Source of the DNA: UBA1479 sp963976055
Lineage (GTDB): Bacteria; Pseudomonadota; Alphaproteobacteria; Rhodospirillales; Casp-alpha2
Assembly (NCBI GenBank): GCA_963976055.1
Contig: CAXBJB010000001.1
Location: 434,001 to 498,000 of the forward strand
Direction: 5' to 3'
Length of the DNA stretch: 64,000 nt
Under the pieces are notes generated by a model, which was not told the origin of the DNA, ran no database searches, and saw nothing but the letters and a program-made list of their open reading frames with translations. The first letter of the stretch is position 1; every line of letters begins with the position of its first letter. This document shows, one piece after another, positions 16,409-25,125 of this stretch. Position numbers and translations under genes: made by a program.

Positions 16409-19400
16409 CTAGGAGACTAGTTTTTGGTGAAGGTGCCGAAACATTCCGGCGTTCTTCCAAAGGTTGGCATTGCCTACGACGTAGATCGCTTCTTTAGCTC
16501 GCGTGGTCGCGACGTTTAGTAGGTTAGGCCGACCGCCAGCCCAACCACGGGCGCCGCGCTGTTCTTGTTTTTGCGCTCCCAGTACGAAAATGACGGCTTC
16601 TGCTTCGCGACCCTGGACGGTGTGGACAGTACCGACGTGTTCGTAAACCCAACTTTCAGGCTTATCGACCCACTCCGTTAGGAGACCACTTGCTCGGATC
16701 TTTTCGCGCAACTTATTTTGGACGATAACAAATGGCGTAACTATGTAGAGGTCTGGTTGGCAACCCGCATTCCGGAGCGTGCTCAATAGGTCAATCACCG
16801 TATCGCCTTCTTCAGGACACCATTTTTCCTGTACGCTCCCCGTAACATCAATCCAACGGGATGGGCCCAACACATCTCTGATGGTGGAAGGCCTTTCTGG
16901 CTTGGCTTGGACCATAAGATTTTCGTAGGCCACCCGGTTCGAGATGCTGAACATTGGTTCCGAGCAACGCCGATGAACAAGCAAAGGCACACCCACATTT
17001 CGGGTGCCGTACTGCGTTTCAAAGGTCCCGAAATATGCAGTCGCAGTGTCTGCGAGGGTCTGTGCAGACCCGTTCGGCGCGTTGTAGATCAAGGGATCAA
17101 TTCCGAACCTTTTGGAGATGGCTTCTGTCAGGCTGTCGGGGAGAACGACGACTGGCTCGATCTGGATTGGGTCGCCAACGACAACGGCGCGCTTTGTCCG
17201 CATTAGAGCACCGACCGCCGCTTGGGGAAGTGCTTGACCGGCTTCATCAATCAAAAGCCATCCAAACTCTTCAGGTCCGATTCTTCCGAACATTCGGGAT
17301 ACCGAAGCGAATGTCGTTGAAACGACCGGAACGATAAGGAATAGAGTCGACCATAGATCTGGGATCAATGCATCCTTTTCGGGGGAGCCAAGGGAACTCG
17401 TGCCAAAACCGTCGAGAAGCACACTCAGATTATGTCGGATCGGCTTGGCGGCTGCGTCAATGAAGGCTTTCTGAACGGCTAGAGCCTGCTCGAACAAATC
17501 GTTCCTTTTTCGTGCTGCTTCAGTATCTAACCATGGAGCGGCGGTTTGTCGGCTTTTGTGGTCACCCTCAAAGAATTCATCATCGACAACTGTGCCGCCT
17601 ATTTCTTCTCGCATTACCGAATAGCGATCGTTTTCCTCATTTAATACCTGCTGTTCGGTTGCCACTTGATGGCGGATATTTTCTCTATCGATTTCGAATT
17701 CCTGTTTCTCAGTTTCAATCTGCTCAACGGCTTTTTGGACCTCGGTATATCCGTCTTTTGCACGCGTCAATTGGGCCCCAATCTCAGCGTGGGCGTGTTT
17801 CCAGGCTTTATAATCACTCCAATTGAACAGACGTCGAAAAAAGCCAGGTTTTCGGTGAAGCGATGCATCCCACTCCGATTTCGCCTCGCGCATAACTGTT
17901 AATCGAGATTGCTGGGCTGCCAGCGCAGCTTGAGATTCGTTTTCTAGAATGGATACACGATGATTTATCTCAGTGATTTTTTGGTCGAACGCTGCGACGA
18001 CACCTCTCCGGTGACGGATAGATTGACCCAGCTCGAATATGCTTTGAAGAGCTTCCAGTGCACTATCGGTCTCGTTCAGGGCATCCAAATACTTTCTGCG
18101 TGCGGCCTGCCAACGCCGAAGGGCTTCTGTATGATCGCGAGGCGGGTTTTCACGCTCAGCAATGACCGGTGGTCGTTCAATTGGTGGCTCGAAGTTTTCG
18201 TCCACTTTGAGCTTTGGGTTTCCAACAGCGTGTTGGAAATAGGTCTGGAAACCAAAGTCATCATCCCACCAAAAATCTTGACGGAAACTGGCTCGGTTTG
18301 CCGCGTTGCCAAGAACGGCTGCGATGGCGCCCCAACTGTCGCGCTTCAACAGGTTGTCAGAGACTGTTTTGAAGTATCTTAAAGGATCCGCATCAGGGGC
18401 AATTTCGTCGATACCTGGGAGCTCTGCGCTGACATTCTCAACGGCTTTATTATTTGATGACGCGACAATGATCTCGTGTCCTCGAACCCGATCATCAAGC
18501 GCGTAGAGGTGCAGGAATGCTTTGCCTTTTTTTAGTTTTTGACCTGAATGTTTGAAGGCCTTCTCCGGATCGTTGAATGAGCAAAGTATCTGAGCGCGTT
18601 CTGTCACGATCGCTGCGATCACATCTCTCAACAAGGTTGTTTTGCCGGTTCCGGGCGGGCCATTCACCGCCAATATCCCATTGTCTTTTAGATCATTGAG
18701 GGCAAGGTTCACGGCGCATTGTTGCAGGAGTACGAGAGGGTGCCGTCCGTTGCTGGGCCACGAGCCATTCGGAAACATGGATGGTTGGGTTGCCGTCTCG
18801 ATCGCTCGATCATCCGACATCAGATTTTGCCGCGTCTCAGGGGTGATCATCCCAAGATAGCGTTTAAGATTTGTTGGCGCGGCTCCGTCGTCGATAAGTG
18901 AAATCGCGGTTCCTAGATCTTCCAAAAAGAAAGAATTCAAGATCAATGCTTCTGGAGGGTCTTGAACGCGGAAGTACTGATAGGTTCGTATGACGAAGCC
19001 AGGAGGGGTGGTGAGAGATCGGTCCAGGCCTAACCTGTCGATCAGCCATTCATAGGCGCCGAAAATAGACGCAGCATCTAGTGGGATTGGTTGGCCTTCC
19101 TCATTTTCCTTGACCAAATATTCCGTTAAAGCCTTGATCAGGGCTGCCTCTGAATTGGGCCAATCTCCGAGGCCTTCTAGATCGCCCGAAAGGGCTTGTG
19201 GGACGCCCCAACCAAAGCTGGATATGGACACTGCGTCATCTTCAACTGGCCTTCCTTCCTTATCGATCATGACAGTTGCAAGAACGGCCTGGCCTCTCGC
19301 CTGCGGCCTTTCGGCCCGACTATCAGTGTAGACCTTAAGGAGAGCTGAGACTGCCGGCGCCATATCGATATTTCCAAGGACGACTTGGTAGTAAAGCCGA

Positions 19401-19921
19401 TAGTTTGGGCGGCTTTTTTCTCCGGTCCCCTCCCAAGGCATGATGCCGTGATCGATCTTCGCAATACGCCTGCGGTCGCCTCCGGCGAGGTCTTCCGGTG
19501 ATCGATAGTTTGAGGGAGACAAAACTTCCATCGCCGTCCATGCAGTGAGGATTTTTGTCGGGTCGTTTGTGATTGGTGGAGGGGCGATTGGAGCCGCCGG
19601 CTTTTCAGAGGGTGGGGGCGACGGCATTAAAGGGGCAGTATGCTCATCTGCGACAATCGGGATTTCCGGCTCGGGAGGTGGCTGGATTTCAAGGGTTAGC
19701 TGCGGATTGTCGGACAACCCAGTGGGTAACGAAGTGGTGGTGGGAGCGGCTTTGGATTGTAGTGCCGTTTCCACCTTTTTGCGCAAGGCCTGAGCGCGTT
19801 TTGTTTTGCGGTGGGCAAGCTCATCCGAAAGCTGATTGAGAGCTGAAGTGTCGTGACGCTTCTCGGCGAACAGACTTTCTAGCTCTTTGATACCCTTTTG
19901 AAATAGCGGCCGTTTGGCCAT
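16409..19921 (-). CDS. Large SF1 DNA/RNA helicase of the DNA2/NAM7 type
   Basis: 1170-aa ATPase. Walker A GPPGTGKTTLLRD lies near residue 420, motif II LLIDEAGQALPQA near 889, motif III region VVVGDPIQIEPV near 912, and motifs V-VI VHTVQGREAEAVIFVLG near 1105 and TRAKEAIYVVGN near 1145. The order is that of UPF1/DNA2-like SF1 helicases. Between Walker A and motif II, about residues 600-770 are a long charged coiled-coil insert. The first ~120 residues are a charged helix and a Pro-rich linker; residues 120-400 form a domain I do not recognise. No nuclease motif was seen. It lies 4 nt upstream of the IS-split membrane gene, forming a two-gene unit; its role is probably in defence but unproven. 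Confidence 0.8.
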   Translation of the reverse strand: MAKRPLFQKGIKELESLFAEKRHDTSALNQLSDELAHRKTKRAQALRKKVETALQSKAAPTTTSLPTGLSDNPQLTLEIQPPPEPEIPIVADEHTAPLMPSPPPSEKPAAPIAPPPITNDPTKILTAWTAMEVLSPSNYRSPEDLAGGDRRRIAKIDHGIMPWEGTGEKSRPNYRLYYQVVLGNIDMAPAVSALLKVYTDSRAERPQARGQAVLATVMIDKEGRPVEDDAVSISSFGWGVPQALSGDLEGLGDWPNSEAALIKALTEYLVKENEEGQPIPLDAASIFGAYEWLIDRLGLDRSLTTPPGFVIRTYQYFRVQDPPEALILNSFFLEDLGTAISLIDDGAAPTNLKRYLGMITPETRQNLMSDDRAIETATQPSMFPNGSWPSNGRHPLVLLQQCAVNLALNDLKDNGILAVNGPPGTGKTTLLRDVIAAIVTERAQILCSFNDPEKAFKHSGQKLKKGKAFLHLYALDDRVRGHEIIVASSNNKAVENVSAELPGIDEIAPDADPLRYFKTVSDNLLKRDSWGAIAAVLGNAANRASFRQDFWWDDDFGFQTYFQHAVGNPKLKVDENFEPPIERPPVIAERENPPRDHTEALRRWQAARRKYLDALNETDSALEALQSIFELGQSIRHRRGVVAAFDQKITEINHRVSILENESQAALAAQQSRLTVMREAKSEWDASLHRKPGFFRRLFNWSDYKAWKHAHAEIGAQLTRAKDGYTEVQKAVEQIETEKQEFEIDRENIRHQVATEQQVLNEENDRYSVMREEIGGTVVDDEFFEGDHKSRQTAAPWLDTEAARKRNDLFEQALAVQKAFIDAAAKPIRHNLSVLLDGFGTSSLGSPEKDALIPDLWSTLFLIVPVVSTTFASVSRMFGRIGPEEFGWLLIDEAGQALPQAAVGALMRTKRAVVVGDPIQIEPVVVLPDSLTEAISKRFGIDPLIYNAPNGSAQTLADTATAYFGTFETQYGTRNVGVPLLVHRRCSEPMFSISNRVAYENLMVQAKPERPSTIRDVLGPSRWIDVTGSVQEKWCPEEGDTVIDLLSTLRNAGCQPDLYIVTPFVIVQNKLREKIRASGLLTEWVDKPESWVYEHVGTVHTVQGREAEAVIFVLGAQKQEQRGARGWAGGRPNLLNVATTRAKEAIYVVGNANLWKNAGMFRHLHQKLVS

Positions 19922-20142
19922 TTCCTTGTCCCCTCCCCAGGGATTAGGCTCCTGATCAAATACAATTCATAACTGGTATTCCCCTAGCAACAAACACCCC
20001 CGGTATAAATGGGTGCATAATGTCTAATATTCCTTCGAGCGTGTTGATAGCGTCTGAGAAGGTCTAGATTTTAGAAGATATCGACTTCCATTCCCCGTCG
20101 CTTTGAGCGAGACTCTGTCCTGGAGCCGCGACGCACGGCACT
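19922..20142. other. Intergenic stretch before the helicase gene
   Basis: Together with 20143-20360 this is a 439-nt gap between two divergent genes. The A/T-rich first half (19960-20060) should hold the promoter of the minus-strand helicase gene, but I saw no convincing -35/-10 pair. The rest of the gap is the folded element listed next. Confidence 0.4.
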
Positions 20143-20283
20143 GGGGCTTGGAAAACCCCCTGCGAAGAGGTCGTCACTGACCGATAACAGTGACCCCGAC
20201 TTATGGTCGGGGTGCCTGGGCTATGTCCAGGCCTCCCGGCTAAAAACCCAGGGGCCGTCTTCGCACGGTTTTTCCAACACCCC
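20143..20283 (+). ncRNA. Candidate structured RNA, cloverleaf-like four-way junction
   Basis: An outer helix is formed by GGGG (20143-20146) with CCCC (20280-20283), TTGGAAAA (20148-20155) with 20270-20277, and TGCGAAGA (20161-20168) with 20258-20265. It encloses three hairpins: GTCACTG/CAGTGAC (20173-20179, 20188-20194), CCCGAC/GTCGGG (20195-20200, 20206-20211) and GCCTGG/CCAGGC (20214-20219, 20227-20232). CCTGGG (20215-20220) can alternatively pair with CCCAGG near 20247-20252. No open reading frame uses it. Strand is not determined; plus would make it the leader of the small secreted-protein gene. I do not match it to a known RNA family. Confidence 0.45.
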
Positions 20284-20360
20284 GATCACCAGTCTGGATG
20301 ATGCCACCTTCCGGCGGGCGCGCTGGAGGCTCTGGCCTCAGGTGAACGGAGAAACCATCC

Positions 20361-20672
20361 ATGAAAATCAATTATGCCTATACGGTCGGCGTTTTTGTTG
20401 CGCTGGTAATTGCGGCAGCGACTGTCACGCCCATCGACGCTCAAGCTGCCAAGCTCAAAGAAACGGTCCTGGAAGCGAACAAGGATAACAAGCGTTATTT
20501 CCGTGAGATTATCGCCCGGGTTCGCGGTGAAGTTTGCGAGCCCAAGAAGATCGTCCTTCATGGTGAGCGAACCCGTTACCGCGTCCTCTATTCGGTGTTC
20601 TGTGAGAGCGGGGACGAATACCAGGTGACGGAGCTTCCATCTGAGAACAAGGTTCACATCATCAGGTGGTGA
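20361..20672 (+). CDS. Small secreted hypothetical protein
   Basis: 103 aa. The N-terminus MKINYAYTVGVFVALVIAAA... followed by PIDAQA-AKL is a Sec signal peptide with an AxA cleavage site near residue 29. The mature ~74 aa is basic, with two cysteines (one in GEVCEPKK, one in FCESGD) that could form a disulfide. A GGAG ribosome site lies about 10 nt before the ATG. No family recognised. It stands alone between the candidate RNA and the phage-like module. Confidence 0.65.
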   Translation: MKINYAYTVGVFVALVIAAATVTPIDAQAAKLKETVLEANKDNKRYFREIIARVRGEVCEPKKIVLHGERTRYRVLYSVFCESGDEYQVTELPSENKVHIIRW

Positions 20673-21031
20673 CCAAAATATCCCGATTGACGCAAATGAA
20701 AATTGACTCTGAATTCAACATGTTGAGGGTGCCTGTCAATTTTTCCCAACATTTTGTTGATTCCCTGAAGTTGATGTGGTTCAAATATTGCGTCTTGTGC
20801 ATTTTCTAACTGCCTTGCGGGGCCGTCGGAAAACGGCACTAAGACAAATAGCTGAAGCGAACTCCGCGAGCCTATGACGGCCAAGACCGGAACTGAAAGC
20901 GGCTTCGGCAGCGTTCTATCCGTGAGTCAAGGAGGACTGTGACCGGAAGACGCAGTGGGTTAACGCCTGCTGGTGTCCGGTTCCTCTTGCTTGGTCCCGT
21001 GCACCTGCAGGCCAGATGAACGGAAATCGAT
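20673..21031 (+). other. Structured intergenic region before the methylase gene
   Basis: 359 nt without a gene. AAAATTGAC (20699-20707) pairs with GTCAATTTT (20735-20743); the loop holds the palindrome TCAACATGTTGA (20715-20726) and T residues follow, so it may terminate the upstream small gene. Nearer the methylase start, GCCGT/ACGGC (20822-20826, 20833-20837) and a two-part hairpin ACCGGA/TCCGGT (20942-20947, 20976-20981) with inner GCAG/CTGC (20952-20955, 20967-20970) could form a folded leader. Confidence 0.4.
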
Positions 21032-22438
21032 ATGGTCCTCAGGCAAGATACACAAGCACCCGTAAATAAACGCCATAACCAGACCCCGTGGGTCGACCGG
21101 AGATTACTGGCGCACATCGAATATATCCCCATCGACAGTCTCACGCGCTATCCAGGGAACCCGCGTAAACATCCCAAACGCCAACAGAAGAAGTTGGACA
21201 AGAACCTGTCCGCATTCGGCATCGTCCTGCCAGTGCTTGTGGATGCCAAGGGTGTGGTCATTGCGGGCGAAGCGGTCCACGCCTCGGCCAAGCGGCTTGG
21301 ATACACCGAAATTCCGATCCTCAGGATTGATCATCTATCCGAGACGGATATCAAAGCACTTCGTATCGCGCTTAATCGTTTGGCGGAACTGAGTGAGACG
21401 GATGAGGAGAAGTTGGCCTTGGAATTCCAGGCGCTTCTCGAAATCGACTACGACATCGAGCTCACCGGCTATGACAATGCTGAGGCCGACCTCATTATTG
21501 AGCACGCTTTCGCACCAACCTCGTCAACTCCGGTTGATGACGTGCCCGGGTTGGAGGAAGAGGCGGTCTCGCAACTGGGCGATTTGTGGGTGCTGGACGA
21601 GCACCTTGTGTTCTGTGGCGATGCACGTGATCCGGAAGCCTACAAGACGGTCTTGCAGGGTCGCCAGGCTCGGATGGTCATAACGGATCCTCCGTATAAC
21701 GTTCGGGTTCAAGGAAACGTCTGCGGCTCAGGCTCCATCAAGCACGACGAGTTCGTCATGGCATCGGGCGAGATGTCGGATGAGGAATTCCGAGCTTTCC
21801 TAGAGGCCTTCATCCGTAATCTGATCCAGTCCTCGGCGTCGGGCTCACTTCACTATTTGTTTATGGACTGGCGGCATTTACGGACACTTCAGGAAGTTTG
21901 TGACAAGTACTATAGCGCTCAAATCAATCTCTGCGTCTGGGTGAAGACGAACGGCGGGATGGGGGGCCTTTACCGGTCCCAGCATGAACTGATTGTTGTT
22001 TATAAGAATGGCACGGCACCTCACGTGAACAACGTTCAGCTCGGCCGCTACGGACGCAACAGAAGCAACAAATGGGAATACGAGGGCGCCAACAGCATGT
22101 CGCCTGAGCGCCGTGCTGACTTGGCGTTGCATCCGACCGTGAAGCCCGTCGCAATGATCGCCGATGCCATCAAGGACGCTTCCAATCGCGGCAATCTTAT
22201 CTTGGACCCGTTCCTCGGGTCTGGAACGGTGGTGATCGCCTGCGAACAGACGGGGCGTATCTGTGCCGGGCTGGAGCTCGATCCCAAATTTGTCGATGTC
22301 ATCATTCGCCGCTGGCAGGCGTTTACGGGCGGCCAAGCGCGCCACGCGGCGACCGGCATGACCTTCGATCAGATGGCCGACCTGCGTCAGGGCAAGACCC
22401 TTCTCCTGCCGCCTCCTGCCGCCGGCGGGGAGGTGTGA
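21032..22438 (+). CDS. ParB-like N-terminal domain fused to DNA N-methyltransferase
   Basis: 468 aa. Residues about 30-120 are a ParB/Sulfiredoxin-type domain (PIDSLTRYPGNPRKHPKRQ..., VIAGEAVHASAKRLGY); the usual GHxR box is replaced by GEAVHA. Residues about 180-445 are an N6-adenine/N4-cytosine methylase of beta-type order: catalytic TDPPYNV near 221, then LDPFLGSGT (AdoMet motif I) near 390. No restriction partner is visible. It is followed after 1 nt by the DUF5681 gene and then by terminase, a trio I recall from phage-like elements in alphaproteobacteria. It may protect or mark element DNA. Confidence 0.82.
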   Translation: MVLRQDTQAPVNKRHNQTPWVDRRLLAHIEYIPIDSLTRYPGNPRKHPKRQQKKLDKNLSAFGIVLPVLVDAKGVVIAGEAVHASAKRLGYTEIPILRIDHLSETDIKALRIALNRLAELSETDEEKLALEFQALLEIDYDIELTGYDNAEADLIIEHAFAPTSSTPVDDVPGLEEEAVSQLGDLWVLDEHLVFCGDARDPEAYKTVLQGRQARMVITDPPYNVRVQGNVCGSGSIKHDEFVMASGEMSDEEFRAFLEAFIRNLIQSSASGSLHYLFMDWRHLRTLQEVCDKYYSAQINLCVWVKTNGGMGGLYRSQHELIVVYKNGTAPHVNNVQLGRYGRNRSNKWEYEGANSMSPERRADLALHPTVKPVAMIADAIKDASNRGNLILDPFLGSGTVVIACEQTGRICAGLELDPKFVDVIIRRWQAFTGGQARHAATGMTFDQMADLRQGKTLLLPPPAAGGEV

Positions 22439-22439
22439 C

Positions 22440-22826
22440 ATGGGGAAAGGAGATTACTTGGTCGGCTACAAGAAACCGCCCAAGGCGACCCAGTTCAAGC
22501 CCGGCTTGAGTGGTAATCCAAAAGGCCGTCCCAAGGGCACCAAGAACCTAAAAACGGACCTTGAGGAAGAGCTTAAGGAAAAAATCACTGTCACCGAGGC
22601 GGGCCAGCCGAAGAAGCTCAGCAAGCAACGAGCACTCCTAAAAGCTGTCGTCGCCAAAGCGCTCAAGGGCGATACCAAGGCCATCAGCATCGTGGTCGGC
22701 ATGGTGGACAAGTATCTGAATGATCCTGTTGCGGAGGAGACAGACGCAATGGATGACTTGGCGGACGCCGTCATCGTCGAGGCATTCAAGGAAAAGGTTC
22801 TAAAGGAGGCGAATCATGGCAAATGA
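22440..22826 (+). CDS. DUF5681-type protein
   Basis: 128-aa basic protein with the N-terminal signature VGYKKPPKATQFKPGLSGNPKGRPKGTKNL, typical of DUF5681 proteins encoded next to terminases (given here as a description of residues about 8-37). The C-terminal half is helical and charged. It overlaps the terminase start by 11 nt, so the two are translationally coupled. Function unknown; a small-terminase or DNA-binding role is often supposed from context only. Confidence 0.75.
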   Translation: MGKGDYLVGYKKPPKATQFKPGLSGNPKGRPKGTKNLKTDLEEELKEKITVTEAGQPKKLSKQRALLKAVVAKALKGDTKAISIVVGMVDKYLNDPVAEETDAMDDLADAVIVEAFKEKVLKEANHGK

Positions 22827-24309
22827 CGAGATTAAACTGCCCCTCGCAATCATGCGTGAGGATTTCGCGTTGTTCGTCCGACGGGCATTTATGCAAGTGT
22901 ATCCCGGCAAGGATTTTCAGGACAATTGGCATATCGACGCTCTTTCTCACGAGCTCATGGGGTGTTGCTTCGGCGACGTTCGACGCTTAATCGTGACAAT
23001 GCCGCCTCGGTCGCTAAAGTCGTTCTGTATCTCTTCGGCTCTGCCGGCCTATTTGCTTGGACACGATCCTTCCCTTGAGATCGTCAACATTTCCTATGGA
23101 GATACTCTTGTTCGCGCACATACACGGATTTTTCGCCAGATCATGCATGCGCCTTTCTTCAAAAAGACGTTTCCCGATGCCGTTATTAGCTCGATGAAGG
23201 ATAACGAGACGGAGAGCCTCACGACGAAGGGAGGAGCCCGTCTCGGCGTTCCCATGGAGGGCGGGATTACAGGGCGAGGTGGCAACATGATCATCATCGA
23301 CGACCCCATGAAGGCCCAAGACGCGTACTCAGATACCGAACGAGAGCGTTGCTATAGAAATTTTACGTCGACAATCTCAACGCGGGTTAATAACCCGGCA
23401 ACGGTCCGAACCATCATTACAATGCAGCGCCTCCATGAGGACGATCTGGTCGGTCGTCTTTTGGCTCAAGGCGGGTTTAAGCACCTGAACATTCCGGCGA
23501 TAGCCATGGAGGAGCAGACCTACAAGACCGGGTCCGGTCCGAACGATGTCCATCATGTCCTACCGGATGATTTGATGCACCCGGAGCGGCTAACGAACGA
23601 GTTCTTGGAAGAGCAACGCCAGACCATGGGGACGTCAGCATTTTCTGCCCAATTTCTTCAAAACCCCGTGCCGGAAGATGGAGAAATGTTCAAGCGGGAT
23701 TGGGTCGGAAGATATCCCGGCGATCCGAATCCGAAAAACTACGGCCAGATCATCCAGTCATGGGATACGGCCATCAAGACCGGCGTGAATCACGATTACT
23801 CTGCCTGTGTGACGGTCGGTGTTCGCCAGGGTGAAGTTCATGTCCTTGATGCAATTGAACGAAAGCTTCCGCTTCATAGCCTTCAAGTCCTCGCTGCCGA
23901 ACACGCCATAAAGTGGGGTGCCCATGTTGTGCTGGTTGAAGATGCGAACTTAGGAACCGAACTTGCCAGGTATCTACTTCGATGTATTAGAGCTGCGGTT
24001 ATTCCCATTGTTCCCAAGGGAGCTAAAGAACTTCGGGTTTCCACGGCAGCGGCGCAAGCTCAAGCTGGCCGTCTGTTCCTTCCCAAGAAACCACTTCCCT
24101 GGTTGGACAGCCTTGAACGACAAATGTTCGGATTCCCCAATGCTAAAAACGACGACCTAGTGGACGCCCTTGCTCAAGTGTTGATCTGGTATGCCCAAGG
24201 TGGACTGCCGCAAATCGAGGCCCGGGTCACTTTGATCGGTGAGGGTGGAGCAAAAGTGGCCCATCAAAGCACATACTATGACCGCATGGGTGGTTCTTTC
24301 CCCTTCTAG
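22816..24309 (+). CDS. Phage terminase large subunit-like ATPase/nuclease
   Basis: 497 aa. N-terminal ATPase: VTMPPRSLKSFCISS near residue 60 (Walker A-like), MIIIDDPMKAQDAYSD near 158 (Walker B), and TIITMQRLHEDDLVGRLL near 196. The C-terminal RNase H-like nuclease starts at IQSWDTAIKTGVNHDYSAC near 314, with VEDANLGTELAR near 376 and NDDLVDALAQVL near 440 giving acidic residues. It packages phage DNA in complete phages, but no portal, protease, capsid or tail gene follows, so here it is an orphan of a degraded or satellite-like element. Confidence 0.85.
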   Translation: MANDEIKLPLAIMREDFALFVRRAFMQVYPGKDFQDNWHIDALSHELMGCCFGDVRRLIVTMPPRSLKSFCISSALPAYLLGHDPSLEIVNISYGDTLVRAHTRIFRQIMHAPFFKKTFPDAVISSMKDNETESLTTKGGARLGVPMEGGITGRGGNMIIIDDPMKAQDAYSDTERERCYRNFTSTISTRVNNPATVRTIITMQRLHEDDLVGRLLAQGGFKHLNIPAIAMEEQTYKTGSGPNDVHHVLPDDLMHPERLTNEFLEEQRQTMGTSAFSAQFLQNPVPEDGEMFKRDWVGRYPGDPNPKNYGQIIQSWDTAIKTGVNHDYSACVTVGVRQGEVHVLDAIERKLPLHSLQVLAAEHAIKWGAHVVLVEDANLGTELARYLLRCIRAAVIPIVPKGAKELRVSTAAAQAQAGRLFLPKKPLPWLDSLERQMFGFPNAKNDDLVDALAQVLIWYAQGGLPQIEARVTLIGEGGAKVAHQSTYYDRMGGSFPF

Positions 24310-24354
24310 ATAGGACTGGACTTCCGCTCGCAACAGAGCGGTACTGTCGTCTAA

Positions 24355-24440
24355 GCGGTGAGGGCGGAAACGCCGATTAAATCGCCTCCTAACCGCCGCC
24401 TACCCGGGTTGGTCTTGCGACTGGCCGGGGACTGGGCGGT
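24355..24440 (+). ncRNA. Candidate structured leader: compact three-way junction with an alternative pairing
   Basis: Helices stack with almost no unpaired bases: GCGGT (24355-24359) with ACCGC (24392-24396); GAGG (24360-24363) with CCTC (24385-24388); GCG-GAAA-CGC (24364-24373), a GNRA-type tetraloop hairpin; and CGAT-TAA-ATCG (24374-24384). A second GCGGT at 24436-24440 can compete for ACCGC, giving a switch-like alternative. The region lies in the 175-nt gap before the DUF3489 gene and encodes nothing. Not matched to a known family. Confidence 0.45.
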
Positions 24441-24484
24441 GGAAGCGCTCGCATCCCGCGGGCGCGGAAACATAGGAGGCATCT

Positions 24485-24703
24485 ATGGCCGCCAAACTCA
24501 CCAAAACGCAAACCATCCTGAAACTCGTCAAACGGTCCAAGGGCGCCAGCCTCGGTGCTCTGGAAAAGGCCACCGGCTGGCAGCCCCACAGCGTCCGCGC
24601 GGCGCTGACCGGGCTCCGTAAAGATGGCCACGCCATTGAGCGGTCGAAGGATGCCAAGGGCGTCACGGTCTACAAGCTGGCTGAGGCTGCGGACGCATGC
24701 TGA
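24485..24703 (+). CDS. DUF3489-type small winged-helix protein
   Basis: 72-aa protein: KLTKTQTILKLVKR, GASLGALEKATGWQPHSVRA, then ALTGLRKDGHAIERSK, the pattern of a DUF3489 winged helix-turn-helix. AGGAGG lies 8 nt before the ATG. It is the first gene of the DUF3489-DUF2924-recombinase cassette common in alphaproteobacterial mobile elements and overlaps the next gene by 7 nt. Probably a DNA-binding regulator of the cassette. Confidence 0.8.
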   Translation: MAAKLTKTQTILKLVKRSKGASLGALEKATGWQPHSVRAALTGLRKDGHAIERSKDAKGVTVYKLAEAADAC

Positions 24704-25125
24704 GGAGGGATGATCTCGACGGCTTGGATCGGCCGGCGTTGCGGGCGGCCTGGGAGGACGATATCGGCCGCCCGCCGCCCCAGCGGGCCAGCGAGAACTA
24801 TATGCGCTCCGTCCTCGCCTACCGCATCCAAGAACGGGCAGGGCCACGGCTCTCCAAGGCAACGAAGCGGGAGCTCGAACGCATTGCCCGCTCGTTGGAG
24901 AAAGGCGAAACGCCCAAGGCCACACCGCAGCTGAAAGCCGGAACCAAACTCATTCGGGAATGGAACGGCGTCATGCATGAGGTGCTGATCCTAGACGACG
25001 GGTTTGAGCATCGAGACCGGACCTACGCAAGCCTCTCTGCTGTCGCCAAACAGATCACGGGGGCCCATTGGTCGGGTCCCCGGTTCTTCGGTCTAACGTC
25101 CAGGAGTAAAAACGATGGCGGCTGA
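24697..25125 (+). CDS. DUF2924 family protein
   Basis: 142 aa. Seen: LDRPALRAAWEDDIGRPPP near residue 11, LLAYRIQE-type helix near 40 and a C-terminal GTKLIREWNGVMHEVLILDDGFEHR block followed by YASLSAVAKQITGAHWSGPRFFGL, the DUF2924 hallmark (quoted here in pieces, residues about 82-130). Its 3' end overlaps the recombinase start by 11 nt. Function unknown; it always travels with serine recombinases of this type, so a recombination accessory or directionality role is a reasonable inference. Confidence 0.8.
   Translation: MLRRDDLDGLDRPALRAAWEDDIGRPPPQRASENYMRSVLAYRIQERAGPRLSKATKRELERIARSLEKGETPKATPQLKAGTKLIREWNGVMHEVLILDDGFEHRDRTYASLSAVAKQITGAHWSGPRFFGLTSRSKNDGG

Noticed and set aside
20143..20283. 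Interpretation of the folded element as a tRNA or integron attC site
   Set aside because: Stem and loop sizes do not fit a tRNA, and no integrase of the integron type or attC core sites were seen.
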